A DNA stretch of 64,000 nt, from NCBI RefSeq assembly GCF_022376445.1, contig NW_025954981.1, positions 372,001 through 436,000 of the forward strand. Reading direction: 5' to 3'. This stretch comes from Fomitopsis serialis (Eukaryota > Basidiomycota > Agaricomycetes > Polyporales > Fomitopsidaceae). A program made the position numbers and the translations under genes. Of the stretch, positions 37,899 through 48,865 are shown piece by piece (position 1 is the first letter of the stretch; the number at the start of each line of letters is the position of its first letter). A model generated the notes under the pieces. That model made no database searches. It saw only the letters and a list, made by a program, of their open reading frames with translations, and was not told where the DNA came from.

Positions 37899-38941
37899 AG
37901 AAAGTAGAACATGCGCAGGTCGCTTCATGTATAGTACGGATTCACGTCATGTAGGAATTGCAAGTAGTGCTTCATCAACGTCAGTCACTCGTACACGGCA
38001 CAGCATCGAGAACGTGGACTTGGTTGGAGGGTACATACCTGAGTACTACCATGGTAGTGCCTTCTGTGCTCCGCGCGAGTAAAAATGCTTGTGAGGTACT
38101 GATGCAACGAGAGAAGGCATGAATCGCGATGGGCCATGTATAGTTGCAATCGTCTCAAAGATGAGCTTGAGGTGGCAGGTTGCCAGAGGTTGGTCCAGAG
38201 CAGAGACGACTCGTCCCATTGTTCCAGCCAAAGTAGTTTCCATTCTCTTCCAGTCGAGGATGCACAGCATAAAGAACCTTCGCCCACACTGTTAGGCTAC
38301 GACCACTCGCCGAGGTTAGGCCGTCGTCGTCGTCCGCAAAAGACGGAGAGAAGATTAAAACAGTCGTGATCCTGTCACGGTGTGACACACTCACGTGATA
38401 AGACCTCAGTATGGTTCGGAATCGGTACAGGACAGACAACTTCAAGTTGCAAGGTTTTCGGTTTGTCAAAAGAATCATAGGAAATTGTCCTTCACCGCAC
38501 CCAGGGTATAAATGAGCTTCCTCAAATTGACGATGTCCTAGACCATGACCTTACCGCTCAACGCTCTTAAGCGCCGGCACCCTGGCTCCTAGTTCGTCAG
38601 TGAACATCTCCAATACTTATGGAACAGACTCCAAATTGAATAAAGCATCCGCAGTTGTTGACGCAGTACTTCGAATGTAGTAGGAACATAATGCCCGCAC
38701 CGTCCATCTCGATTGCGGGGGAGGCCGATATAGACGGTCTACCGCTACGAACCGGCCGACGCGTGCTTCTCACCGAAGCCCGAATGCATGCACGGAAGCT
38801 GACTCAGTGACTGCAGGCAGGCACGGTTGAACCTCGAGGCCGCCGACCCGCCTTTTTCCCGACAGGCGACATATGTACCCTTGCGTAGCGTTGTCCGATT
38901 CTGTACAAGCTTCACCCGTGCCCATGGACAGCTGTGCGGAC
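37899..38941. other. Intergenic, no gene seen
   Basis: One kb between the aldehyde dehydrogenase gene and the target repeat of the miniature LTR element. Open frames are short and overlapping. Confidence 0.4.
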
Positions 38942-38946
38942 GAGCA
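38942..38946. repeat. Target-site duplication GAGCA, left
   Basis: These five bases directly before the left LTR are repeated at 40036-40040 directly after the right LTR, as expected for LTR-element integration. Confidence 0.85.
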
Positions 38947-39131
38947 TGTTGGAACATGCGTTTAGGCACGAGCTCGCAAGCTCGGCCGAGATAGTTCCTG
39001 AATGAAGATAAGGGAGGTCAGGGTATATAAACCGTAGTTTTCGATGTACCTACCTCACGCGATTGCCCTTCGGGCATCGTCCGCGCCCGGGACACTCGCG
39101 CCCGTCGACCGTCGTTCCGCTTGTTCTCACA
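38947..39131 (+). repeat. Left LTR of the miniature element
   Basis: 185 bp, TG...CA ended. It holds gggtatataaaccg (TATA, about 39020-39033) and a short hairpin tgcccttcgggca (about 39065-39077) that may take part in 3'-end formation. Confidence 0.88.
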
Positions 39132-39850
39132 CAATCGCGTCAGCCCACCTGGGGGTTTACTACCAGAAGGCTCTGGGGGCAGCTGAAAGCCCGCCGCTCG
39201 CTGCGTTGCCGTACCTCGCGCGCATGCTGTCACTCGCCGATGCTCTGCTGGCCGTCGCTGTGCCGCAGACCGTGACTCCCGCCGTCGCCGTTGACCCACC
39301 TGCCTAGACGAGGCTGAAGTCGTCAACCCGCCGTTGAACGCCACACGCGCGCCACTGCCGCCGCACGTCGTACGATCGACCCGTCGAACCGAACCGCCCG
39401 GGATGGGGTTGAAGCCATCCACTGCGATTGTCAAACCACCACTGCCGAACCGTTGTCTTGCCCACCGCTGAGGGTACCGTCGTCGAACCGCCGAACTGTT
39501 GAACTGTCGAACCGCCCGCCGAGGGTACCGAACCGCCTGCCGAGGGCACCGCCGAACCGTCTGTCGAGGACACCGTTGATCGAACCGCCGCCGTTGCTGG
39601 AGATGTTGAAGAGTTGCCGGATTTGGACGAGGATCGCGCCGCCGTACGTGTACGCCTTACCTTCGCACCTAAGGGTCACCCGTCGGAGCTCGCATGAGCA
39701 TGGACTATCGGCCGGATGTCGGAGTGTTGGAATGGGTGTCGGAGCTGGATGACTGCGCCGAGAGGATGAGGATTTGAGTTTGGGGGAGTGCCGGATATTG
39801 AACTGCGGGGAGTGCATACGACGCGCTCGCTTGCTTCGCTCGGGGGAGTG
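39132..39850 (+). other. Interior of the miniature LTR element
   Basis: 719 bp without gag or pol. A plus-strand frame that begins inside the left LTR at 39044 stays open to 39307 (87 codons, Ala/Pro-rich). The stretch about 39470-39600 is built from imperfect repeats of CCGAACCG and CCGAGGG-type units. The last bases before the right LTR are purine-rich. Confidence 0.6.
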
Positions 39851-40035
39851 TGTTGGAACATGCGTTTAGGCACGAGCTCGCAAGCTCGGCCGAGATAGTT
39901 CCTGAATGAAGATAAGGGAGGTCAGGGTATATAAACCGTAGTTTTCGATGTACCTACCTCACGCGATTGCCCTTCGGGCATCGTCCGCGCCCGGGACACT
40001 CGCGCCCGTCGACCGTCGTTCCGCTTGTTCTCACA
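39851..40035 (+). repeat. Right LTR of the miniature element
   Basis: 185 bp; I find no difference from the left copy by eye. Confidence 0.88.
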
Positions 40036-40040
40036 GAGCA
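40036..40040. repeat. Target-site duplication GAGCA, right
   Basis: Matches 38942-38946. Confidence 0.85.
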
Positions 40041-41074
40041 TTCAGCGCTCAGCCTTTGATCGATCGTTGAAGGACGGTGACCCATGCCCGCACATGGGGT
40101 CAACTACGGGCATGCAGCTCGTCAGCCAGATGACGATTGCGTTTGTGGTATCGCGCTCTGCCCACCCGTCCGCCAAAGACTGCAGACCGTAGCAGGCATC
40201 GTGTGGGGAAACGGCCGTAGGACTCCGGGTCATTGTCACTCACGACATCACTTTGACGTGGATTGGGAACCCACCTATCCCTTGCGTAACTGCTATATCC
40301 ACATCCTATCTGAAGGTCGAGTTTATGATGCCGCGACCGACTGCGCAGGATCGCGACGTACCACAAGTTTGACTGGGGTGCTCACCTTGGTGATGATTTA
40401 TTGTCACGCGGCAGATGGCCACTGGCATAGTCCAGTTGCACTCGCATCCGGGAAACATTGCAAAGAACGGGGATGTGCACATAAGGCAACCGTTACTCGT
40501 CTTGAGACCAATACGTGAGCTGACTCAGGTATCGACACGTCAATCAAAGACTCGCTGAACGAGCTGACACCTCCGGTGGTCATCGAGCAATCTATGACGA
40601 ACGGCATACAAAGAGTCGAGGGGCGTATGCTCACTCTCTGTTCCAGCACGCCCATCAGTATGTCACCCGCAGAGATGTCCGCGACGTACGCTCGAATAAC
40701 GCCTGTAGCGCGAAGAAAAGCTCGGGATGGTCTTAAATGCGAACACCTTGACCGCATCTCGCACCGAACAGCGGATATTTCCACGGACGTGAACTGTTTT
40801 CTTCGCGTCAACCTACAGCTGATCAAAACCGGAGAGTATCACCAACCGAGCCACAGCAGCGCATGTTGGTGCGACTTCCCCAGCTGGGCTCTCGCTGTAG
40901 GTATTACCGAGGACACGTAACCAGAGCCTCGTTTCAGCAGCCGGCGGCGACTGTGTGCCCCCGGAGATAGATGACGGCACCGCAGCGGACAGCCAGTATA
41001 AGATGAGCGAAGAGACAACTGTCTGGTCTATCAGTACCTTCTCCACATAGTAACAGATTCTCCACATTGCCTAC
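40041..41074. other. Intergenic, no gene seen
   Basis: One kb between the miniature element and the dehydrogenase gene. Several 80-140 codon frames overlap on both strands, with no family likeness or splice support. Confidence 0.4.
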
Positions 41075-42213
41075 ATGGATTCCCCGCGGCAGCCCGAAGT
41101 CTGGTTCATTACTGGTCTGTAGATCAGATCGTGTCTCGTGTGGCTCCAGATGTTGCTCACATTTCACATGGTACATCTCAAGGGACGTCGTCGGGTCTCG
41201 GCGAATGTCTCGTACAGTCAGTACTGGCTCGCGAAGACTACTTTATCGCGACGGTGCGGCAGGTGGAGAAGTTCAAGTTGACGGACGTGGACCGCACTCG
41301 GCTGCACGTTCTGCGACTCGATGTGACGGATTTCGAAGAAAACATCTCGAAGGCCGTGTCTGAAGGGGTAGCGAAGTGGGGGAGAATCGACGTCCTGGTC
41401 AACAACGCGGGAATAATTCCGAAGTGCCTGTCAGAGGAAGGAGGGTAAGTCATTGCGGATGGTTCGAAGACATGTTGATGCTAACGGGACATGCTTGTGC
41501 GTGGCTCTCGTAGATCAAAAGCAGCTATGGAGACTTTCCAAACCAACTTCTTCGGCCAAATCAACGTCACCAATGCCGTACTGCCGTACATGCGAGAGCG
41601 CAAGTCGGGAACAATCGTCAACATGGGCAGTCGCTCAGCGTGGATCGACTTACCAGTGTGTTGCATTTTCTCCTTCAAGTTGTGACGTCGTGTCCCCTTA
41701 CTCGTAACGGTGCTTCAGAACTTTGTCTGGTACTGCTCGTCAAAAGCAGCACTGCATGGTAAGATGAGCGCGTATAGGGGCCTCCTTGCGAGCCACTCAC
41801 TGATGTTGACATTGACAGCGTACACCACGACCCTAGCAAACGAAATGGCTGGATTTGGCATCCGCGCCATGGTCGCTATACCAGGCGGCTTCCAAACCCC
41901 GACCACAATCAACGGACCGAGCCTAGCAAAAAAGGCTATACCCGACTACGACGAGATGCGCCAGAATGCACATAGGATTGCCCAGCAGAGCTGGGATCAG
42001 TGGAAAGGTGTCGGCGACCCCGCCAGGGCAATGGAACTTTTGGTGGACGTCCTCAAGGGAGAGGGGAGAGCGAAGGGCCGGGATGCTCCGGTATTGCTTT
42101 TCGTCGGGCAGGGTACGTACAATCGCGGCAGGGCGTACTGCAAGAACCTCATGGAGACGATGGACGCATGGGAGGATATCGCCAGGGACCTTGATCTGGA
42201 GGAGAGCAGCTGA
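41075..42213 (+). CDS. Short-chain dehydrogenase/reductase
   Basis: An NAD(P)-dependent oxidoreductase with a Rossmann fold. The first exon is short (MDSPRQPEVWFITG) and an intron at 41115-41182 splits the cofactor loop, giving TGTSSGLGE (TGxxxGxG) after splicing. LDVTDFEENISKAV follows, then the NNAG motif in VLVNNAGIIP (about 41395-41424), and NVTNAVLPYMRERKSGTIVN then MGSRSAWIDLP. The active site YCSSKAALHA (about 41731-41762) lies across another intron, and PGGFQTPT follows (about 41881-41905). The end is DIARDLDLEESS, stop at 42211-42213. All exons join in frame and the length fits the family. The substrate is unknown. Confidence 0.88.
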
Positions 42214-43882
42214 AGTATCTGCAAAATGATTGGAACGTAACATGCTATTCGCAGTGAGTTTGCTTAAGAAATCGGTAGACGACTGGCGACTCAGCAATAT
42301 TGTATCCATGCTAGAACATACGCCCAGCCCAACTCATGGGGCGGTAGAGCTTCCATGATGCATATCGGAAGGGGCATGACAGCTAGTTGCAGAACATTAG
42401 GCGCAGATGAACGCGCGCGACATATGATGACAAATAGGCGCTATCCACACGAAGACGTCGGTTTACCCACCTCACCACACCTCGCACCACCATGTTTTTG
42501 TGTTGCATCGATTGTCCCTGCAGCAGCCGTCATGAGAGGCATGTCTTGCGACTCGCTGAACACGATCCCGTGGACGCCTTGCAGGAGTACCGGCCAGTGC
42601 CCGCAGACAATTGAACGTGTATCTGCCCCCTACACCCAGGTCTACGACGTCTGTCGGACTCGTCCATTGTAGCTGACTGCAAGTGGCGGTGTAGGGGAGG
42701 CATTGTTACATTGTTACTACTCTCGATGTAATATACATTAATACGGTGTCCGAGGAGCGTGACCGCGTCGCTATTGCTCGGTACAGGTGCTAGTGCAGAC
42801 GACCGTGAAGCCGCAAAAACATGATGGTGCAGAAGTATCGTATGTCGCGCGCGTTCGTCTGCGCCTACATAATGTTCTGCAACTAGCTGGAATGAACGTT
42901 GTCTCTCAAACGACAACAGACAATGGCACTGTGGACTTGAGCTAAGTAGTATCCCCTTAAGGCTTAGATTCGTAAGAGTGAGAGAGTATGTCGGGATGGT
43001 TGTTAGTGCAAAGCTGCTTTGTCGGACTGAACATGTCCTTTCCTATTTTGGTAATTCCCGCCTTGCCCTGAAGTCAGCTGTGTTTGCCCACTCACCACAA
43101 TCATTTGCCTATGACTCGACTGCTGCTTCTGTCTAGTGCACAACGTGCGTGCTTGATATCTTACCTCCTCCTCTACGATTTCCATTGCTCAAAGGAAATG
43201 CAGCACCATGCTTGTCGCCCAAGCTACGACAACTAGAAGTGTCCAGCCCAAGACTCTTTCATCAGGAAAAATGCCCTGTCTCGGAAAGCCCTTACAAACA
43301 CTTCTCACGGCTTTCAGAGCAGAAAAGCACCTCCAAGCGCCAAGAGCGGCTCATACACAAGTGCCCTAATCTGAAGCCTTCAAAGTAACCCAAACCCTTT
43401 TCAGCTGTTTAAAAGCTACCCTCCCTTGTTAACATTCTCTTCACATTGGTTTCAATTTTATGGGTTCGCCGTCCATTTAATCAATAATGCTGCTTTCAAT
43501 CACTTTGAAATTGCTCTGAACCGTTTTCTTTGGTCCTTTAATAATGCTTTTAGGCTACTTGGAAGGTGTTGCAAGGCTTCCCAGAGCCCTCTCAATTCCT
43601 CAGTATTTTCTCAACCGTGATTCACAATAAAATCTGGGCCGTTGAATACATTGCAAAAGATGATACAGATGGGGCATACAAACAACACATGACAGGCAGA
43701 CGTACATCCAGCAGCTGATGGTAGAGACGAGAGGTATTGTGCTACTGGAGGTGATGGGACAACAGCGGGCGGTGACCGGACGTAAGGAATGGGGAGCCTG
43801 TGCGCATGCACCAGAGAAATACAACACAGAAAACAATACGTATCGTACATCCCCGTTGGAGACTGCTCAATAGCGATGTTCG
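42214..43882. other. Intergenic, AT-richer middle, no gene seen
   Basis: 1.7 kb between the dehydrogenase stop and the DUF6532 stop. The part about 43020-43620 is visibly richer in A and T than its surroundings and could be an old repeat, but I find no terminal repeats. Confidence 0.35.
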
Positions 43883-46600
43883 TTACGCTCTGGAAGCGGT
43901 CTTCTTCTCCCAGTTCGCGTTGAACATGTCGTCGTCCTCATCGTCTTCAGCGGGGCTCCCGTCGCCAGCGTCACTGTCGTCGACACGCAATCCTGCGAGC
44001 GCACTGACAGCGTAATTTATGGTCAGCAAGAATTGAGAGCACACAAGATCATGTTACCGTATATAGTTGTTCAGCGTGGAGTCCATGGACTTGACGAAGG
44101 CAATGACCCCGGCATGCTTCTCGCGATCGCCTGTGCTGGCGAGCCGCCTGAACTTGTCGATCCGAGCCTGGAAGCGGTCGTGCCTGGGACTCTCAAGTTA
44201 GCTGGGTGTGTTATAGCCGGTGTTGACTTACTCGACAGCGTAGTGCCTCTCGTCGAAATTGATGGTCTGTCCCCTTGCCGCCTCTTCAAGCGCAACAAGT
44301 ATCTGGCCATCATAAAAATCAACTGAGGGGTCATCTAGTCAAAGAGGATACGTAGACTCACCGCACTGCACGAAAGTGCAATCATGTTGCTGGATAGTGG
44401 TTTGCCGAGGTCAAACTGCGCCTGGTTCTCCTTACGCATTCCCTCGGGGTTTGCTCCAAGCCACCACTGACGGGCCATGAGCTCCGCCAGGGTCTCGCTG
44501 TGGAAGGGCATGTCGAAGTTGACTTCCCAGGTCTTGTCCCGAGGTCAGATGTCAGTTATGACCACGTTGTAGGATATCAACTATATACGTACCACGGGGT
44601 CAAGGTCGGGGTCAGGCATTTCGAGGTTGCCGTGGTGGAAAGCGTCCTTCTCCTTGAGCCATTTGATGCGGGCCTCTGTCGCCTTGGCCAGCTTCTCAGC
44701 CCTGTCTGCGGCGTTGAGCCTCTTACCGTCACGGCCCCGGTCGGACACCTTCACGTGCAAGAAATCCTTCTCAACCACATGTTTTGCTTTCTGCTTGATT
44801 TCTTGACGGTACTGCGAGGAGACCTTGAAGACCTGATGCCCAGCAACATCGCGGTCAGACGCGTACAACAGCAACTGGACGCCATACCTTGTAAGCCAAG
44901 TCATGGTGCAGCTTCGGATTGCTCCACAACCGATCAAATGCGGCCTTGAATTCCTCCGTCTGGAACACCTTGTACTTGTCGCGAGTCCTCTGGATTACCA
45001 ACTCAGGACCAGCAGTCCTCCCCATTTCACCATTCTTCGCGCGCGGCCAAGCATTCTCCAGCGCGAGGTACAGCCGGAACTCTTGCTGAGCGGTGTAAAT
45101 GAAGCTCTTGATGATCTCGGACCCGAATGGGTCCTCGTCCTCGCCGGCTGCTTGAGGAGAACTCTGGCGGGCCTTTCCCTTGCCCTTGCCCTTGCCCTTC
45201 GCCGCACGCTTCTTCGGCCCAGTCAGGTCCTCAGACTTGACGATGATCTGGACACCTAGTTAGCTTATTTGAAGATGTGTAAATGCTGCTCACCTCGTCG
45301 TCGTCGACCTCCTCTTCAGCCCCGGACTTCTCCAGCTCGTCAACCTCATGCTCATCATCATCTTCGCCTTCAGCATCGGCGTCCGATTGACGGTATTCGT
45401 CCTCCTCTACATCAGTCGGTTCGCCGGGGGAGAACCGTGACCTCGCCTTGCGCTTCGACTGAGAGGCTCTGGAGGCTGCACTCTCCTTGCCCTTGGACTG
45501 CGAAGGCCTGGCTGCCGCGCTCTCCTTGCGTCGAGGAGCTGGCTCAGACTTATCCTCTAGCTAACTTGTTAGTACTGCGTCTCCTCTCAGACGGTGCTGA
45601 CTTGCCGTCTGAGTCCCTGATCTCGCTCTCCTCGACCTCGCCACCCTGCCCATTGTCTGGGCTGCTCTCCTCCGAGCTCTCCAATACGCGCCGCGCTGCC
45701 TTCCCAGCATTTCCGCCTATCCATGTAACCTGTGATGTTAGTTTTCTGATTTGAGCACAACAGTCACTTACGGAGACGTGCAGCAAGGTCCTTCTCCTCC
45801 TCAGTAGCTCCAGAGGCTACGTTCTTGCGTGCAGATGCTGCGGACGGAGCCGGCACTTCGAAGGCCATCACACTCAGTATCTGCATGAGAATTGGACATC
45901 ACGTACCCGACGCAGTGCTGTCATCGTTGGCATCTGTTGCGGTCCGTGCCAGTGTACTCTGTGCCTTGACCTTCTTGCTGGGCGGTTCCTGATCAGCTTC
46001 GGCGTTGTCATCCTCGCTGAGCTGAGTGGCGTTCCGCTTGGATCCTGTGGCAGCTTTCACGGTTTTCTGTAAAATATCGAAAAGAAAAAATGGTGATTGC
46101 CACGTACCACTTTTCCCTGCTGCCCTCTTAGGCTTAGGGCTGGTCACTGCCTCAGTGCGCACTTCAGGGCCTTCCTCTTCCACTGCAACCTCCGAATCAT
46201 CGTCCTCTTCCATCATCACCGCCTTCTTCGCTTGGATACCTACAGTGCACCGGATGAGTTGCTACTGAGAATCGGTAACATGCCCAACTAATGACTCACT
46301 GTTTCTACGCTCTATCTGGTTGGACTCCTCGGTCCCCCGTCTCATCTCCGCCACGATTTTTCGAGCCTTCATCGCGATCTCCTTCTCGCTAGCGTTCGGC
46401 ATCCCCTTCCGCACGAGCTCCTTCGATTCCTTGAGTGCGCTGGCATAGCTTTGCTGAGGAGGCGCAGAAGCCTGCGTCGAAGCGGGTTTGCTGGAGGACC
46501 CTTTCGACGCACGAGCGCGTGTCGACGCCGAAGCTCCGGTCGCCTTCTTCTTGGTAGCTGAAGTTTTGGCAGCTGCGGTCGCTCGAGTCTGCGGAGACAT
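43883..46600 (-). CDS. DUF6532-type nuclear-like protein
   Basis: Matches in layout the Agaricomycete DUF6532 family, of unknown role and often found near mobile elements. The start MSPQTRATAAAKTSATKKK at 46600 opens a basic Ala/Ser/Lys-rich N-terminal region (KQ/RK clusters, likely nuclear localisation), then ELVRKGMPNASEKEIAMKAR. Acidic exons follow (EEDDDSEVAVEEEGPE; QSDADAEGEDDDEHEVDELE), with a GKGKGKGKAR stretch near 45180. The folded C-terminal part is helical: PFGSEIIKSFIYTAQQEFRL (about 45130-45070), AFDRLWSNPKLHHDLAYKVW, FHSETLAELMARQWW (about 44515-44470) and NMIALSCSAV (about 44395-44365). It ends FNANWEKKTASRA, stop at 43883-43885. Frames join across short introns without visible breaks. 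Its 5' end lies about 450 bp from the left edge of the large LTR element. Confidence 0.72.
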
Positions 46601-46955
46601 GATTGTAAGAGAACGAAGAGCAGGGGAGAGACGAACTGCGATAGTTGAAAACTGCTAGCCGCGAGATTGACGGACCATGTGCATAGTCTTCTCGGAGTTG
46701 CGGAGTGCGCGGCACGGAGTCAGAGAACCCGGAGCAGTTTATCCGCAGATGGACGGTTGATGACAGGAGTTGAATAGTTGGCGAAGTGAGAAGGAACAAC
46801 AAATGAGAACGGAGAACAATGGACCGTTTGACGGAAGACCAGACGTTGGCCGGGGAGGAGCGGTTTGACAGCTCGGCAGTCATGACAGCGCCAGAATAGG
46901 GTAGCATTATAAAAAAGATTAAAGAATACATTATACATTCATTGATGCTCGTAAA
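46601..46955. other. Gap between the DUF6532 start and the interrupted gene's stop
   Basis: 355 bp that must hold the DUF6532 promoter and the 3' end of the interrupted oxygenase-like gene. No gene seen. Confidence 0.4.
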
Positions 46956-47047
46956 CTAATGGAAGTGTTGATTCGTTTCCCAGCCGTTGCGCCCACTGTT
47001 CGTCCACTTATCAATCTCCTTGTCTGTGTGAAGAACTATAGAAGCGC
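46956..47047 (-). pseudogene. C-terminal fragment of the interrupted 2OG-Fe(II) oxygenase-like gene
   Basis: This stretch encodes SIVLHTDKEIDKWTNSG and then the C-terminal residues NGWETNQHFH with a stop at 46956-46958. It is the missing tail of the gene that breaks off at 58105. GCGC at 47044-47047 equals the GCGC at 58105-58108. With one copy and the element removed, the frame continues GQRASIVLHTDK, which is the conserved end of the oxygenase fold. The fragment is now cut off from its promoter and fused in frame to LTR-derived codons. Confidence 0.85.
47044..47047. repeat. Target-site duplication GCGC, left
   Basis: The four bases before the TG end of the left LTR; the same four follow the CA end of the right LTR at 58105-58108. 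The string is short and simple, but the frame-restoring join of the host gene supports it. Confidence 0.75.
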
Positions 47048-48027
47048 TGTGTAGCTCGGGAGTGGGATACCCCCGGGCGCGATGATGTTCAAGGGGTGGG
47101 GTGATCCGTTGCTTCGGGGTAGAGGTGACATGGGTGGATCGGAATATACTATGAGAGTGGAGGGGAGACGTGCCGGGGAGTGATCTCACAACGATGCCTC
47201 AGGCTCGCTGACCTCGTCCTCGGTTCTCCAAGCCTCACAAATCCCTCTGTTTCCGACTCGTTCCTGGGACTCTGTCCTGCCTCGATCTTGACTTCGTTCC
47301 GAAGGTGTCTTACTCTCGCTCTGCAGTCACTACGCTTGCTGAGTTCATTCCGCGGTCGCCTCGTTCTCGTTCCGTGGTCGCCCTCCTTGTTCCGCAGGTT
47401 CCTGTGCTCGTTCCGCGAGCTCCTAAGCTAGCCCTGCTGATCCTCGTACTCGTTCCGCAAGCTCCTACGCTCATTCCGCGAGCTCCTATGCTCGTTCCGC
47501 GAGTTCCTATGCTCGTTCCGCGAGCTCCTGAGCAAGTCCTGCTGATCCTTATACTCGTTCCGCGGGTCCTATGCTCGTTCCGCGAGGTCCTAGGCTCGTT
47601 CTGCAAATCCCTGTACTCGTTCCGCGAGTCCTTGTCCCCGATTACGTGGCGCTGCGTTCGTCCGAAAGATTCTTGATGGCCCGAGTAGATCACTGATGAC
47701 CAACTCGGGGAGATGCCCTCAGCTCCAGAAATGTGATAAGAATGGGCGCGAGCCAGGCTCGCAGCCGTAGATTCGGAGTGGGGGAGAACTAAGGTATGTA
47801 CCTGTCTTCGTGGCACTGTATGCCACGAAAGCTGACTAAGAGTATCTACTTGCTATATATGGTAAGTAATGCAAGATCGCACGAAGTCCATCAAGTACAG
47901 TAAGTTATAAGGTATCGGAGGGAACAATGAGAGCTCCCTGAGTGCTCGGAGGGGACAGTGATACTGTAAGAGCTCAGAATGAGGAATACACGTACTGTCC
48001 GGACCTATGTGGGGGGCACTCCCCACA
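47048..48027 (-). repeat. Left LTR of the large element (3' LTR in reading direction)
   Basis: 980 bp. It differs from the right copy at three places that I can see: near 47091 (a/g), one G fewer in the run near 47116, and near 47471 (a/g). Read on the minus strand it opens with a terminal hairpin, TGTGGGG...CCCCACA. It includes a minisatellite-like block at about 47405-47635. Confidence 0.9.
47405..47635. repeat. Minisatellite-like block inside the left LTR
   Basis: About nine imperfect copies of a 20-27 bp unit built on ctcgttccgcgagctccta. The same block lies at about 57482-57712 in the right LTR. Confidence 0.75.
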
Positions 48028-48037
48028 TCTCCCCCTT
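48028..48037 (-). other. Polypurine tract
   Basis: On the minus strand aagggggaga ends exactly where the downstream LTR begins, the standard place for the plus-strand DNA primer of an LTR retroelement. Together with the primer-binding-like site it fixes the element's direction. Confidence 0.75.
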
Positions 48038-48085
48038 ACTCGAATTGTGACCGTCCCCGGTCACCTACTCCCGCAACAACACTGC

Positions 48086-48865
48086 CTAACCGAGAGCGAT
48101 CCACTGCGACATGAATGACGCGAGTCCATCCGCTCGATCATCTTCTACGCCGCGTCCTCGAGTCGCGCCGAAACCGCGCGTGCGATGTTCGTCCCGGTCG
48201 ACCCAGCCACAGTCCCGGTTCGTCTCAGCAATCACCTCTGTGGCATATGGCAAGTACTTGAAGATCCAATGCCCGTTCTCGTCCAGATGGCCGCATCTGA
48301 CTAGTTCATTGTTGCAGGCCTCTTCTGGCACGTTGGGCTTAGCTGACTCCAGAAGTAAGCAGTCGCCGAAGAGTCCAGATCCTTCTGCGTCGATTGCAGT
48401 GCCGAGCTGACCACCAGGTCCAGCTTCTCTCTGCACCTCCCCCATACTTGGATCCATGCTCGACGGTCGCTCTCGTTCTGCTGGGCTTCGCATGGTGTGA
48501 CCTCGAGCTGTCTCCAACCTGCGCACGAACCCACCGCGCAGCCGCTGGTCTGCCTCCGCGACTGCCTTCTTCGCTTTATCGCGTGGAAGAGACTCGATGA
48601 TCCACTGTCCACAGTCGTCGAGGTGGCAACAGCTAACCAGCTCGTTGTCCTGCTCTTCCTCCGGGATGCTGAGCTCGGTTGACTCCACAAGTAGGCACTC
48701 CGAGTCTTGTCGTCCCCGTTCTTCCGCGTCAATCACGCCGACCGACTGACCACTAGGTCTAGTTCCTCTCCGACCCCTCTCCGTACTCGAATCTGTGCCT
48801 TGCAGTCGCCCCCGTTTCGCTGGGCTTTGCGTCGTGTGCCCTCGAGTCCCACCTAACCTGCGCAT
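48086..48865 (-). CDS. Large element, 3' segment of giant coding region (259 codons)
   Basis: Probably the C-terminal end of the protein encoded by 53253-48853, separated from it by one base lost in a C-run at 48869-48873 (plus strand). Joining the two frames there gives an uninterrupted repeat. It contains two copies of a roughly 40-residue motif: NELVSCCHLDDCGQWIIESL then LPRDKAKKAVAEADQRLRGG, and NNELVRCGHLDENGHWIFKY. It ends GLASFMSQWIALG. No known domain; function unknown. Confidence 0.6.
   Translation of the reverse strand: MRRLGGTRGHTTQSPAKRGRLQGTDSSTERGRRGTRPSGQSVGVIDAEERGRQDSECLLVESTELSIPEEEQDNELVSCCHLDDCGQWIIESLPRDKAKKAVAEADQRLRGGFVRRLETARGHTMRSPAERERPSSMDPSMGEVQREAGPGGQLGTAIDAEGSGLFGDCLLLESAKPNVPEEACNNELVRCGHLDENGHWIFKYLPYATEVIAETNRDCGWVDRDEHRTRGFGATRGRGVEDDRADGLASFMSQWIALG

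Larger units (their letters stand above)
38947..40035 (+). mobile_element. Miniature LTR retrotransposon (TRIM-like), 1,089 bp
   Basis: Two 185-bp direct repeats (38947-39131 and 39851-40035) read as identical, start TGTTGGAACATG and end GTTCTCACA, and are flanked by the 5-bp duplication GAGCA. The 719-bp interior cannot encode gag-pol. The purine run gggggag just before the right LTR and a TATA motif within each LTR point to the plus strand. The first interior bases (CAATCGCGTC) do not give the usual TGG primer site, so the primer is unclear. Identical LTRs and an intact target duplication mean recent insertion, with enzymes supplied by a relative elsewhere in the genome. The TGTTGGAA start is common among Copia elements, but that assignment is a guess. 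Confidence 0.88.

Noticed and set aside
40084..40826. Pair of 140-codon opposite-strand frames
   Set aside because: They overlap each other on both strands with no splice partners or family likeness.
43020..43620. AT-richer stretch as a possible MITE
   Set aside because: No terminal inverted repeats or flanking duplication could be found by eye.
47180..47816. Plus- and minus-strand frames across the LTR minisatellite (for example 47310-47816)
   Set aside because: Low-complexity translation of a 20-27 bp repeat, present identically in both LTRs; no sign of coding selection.
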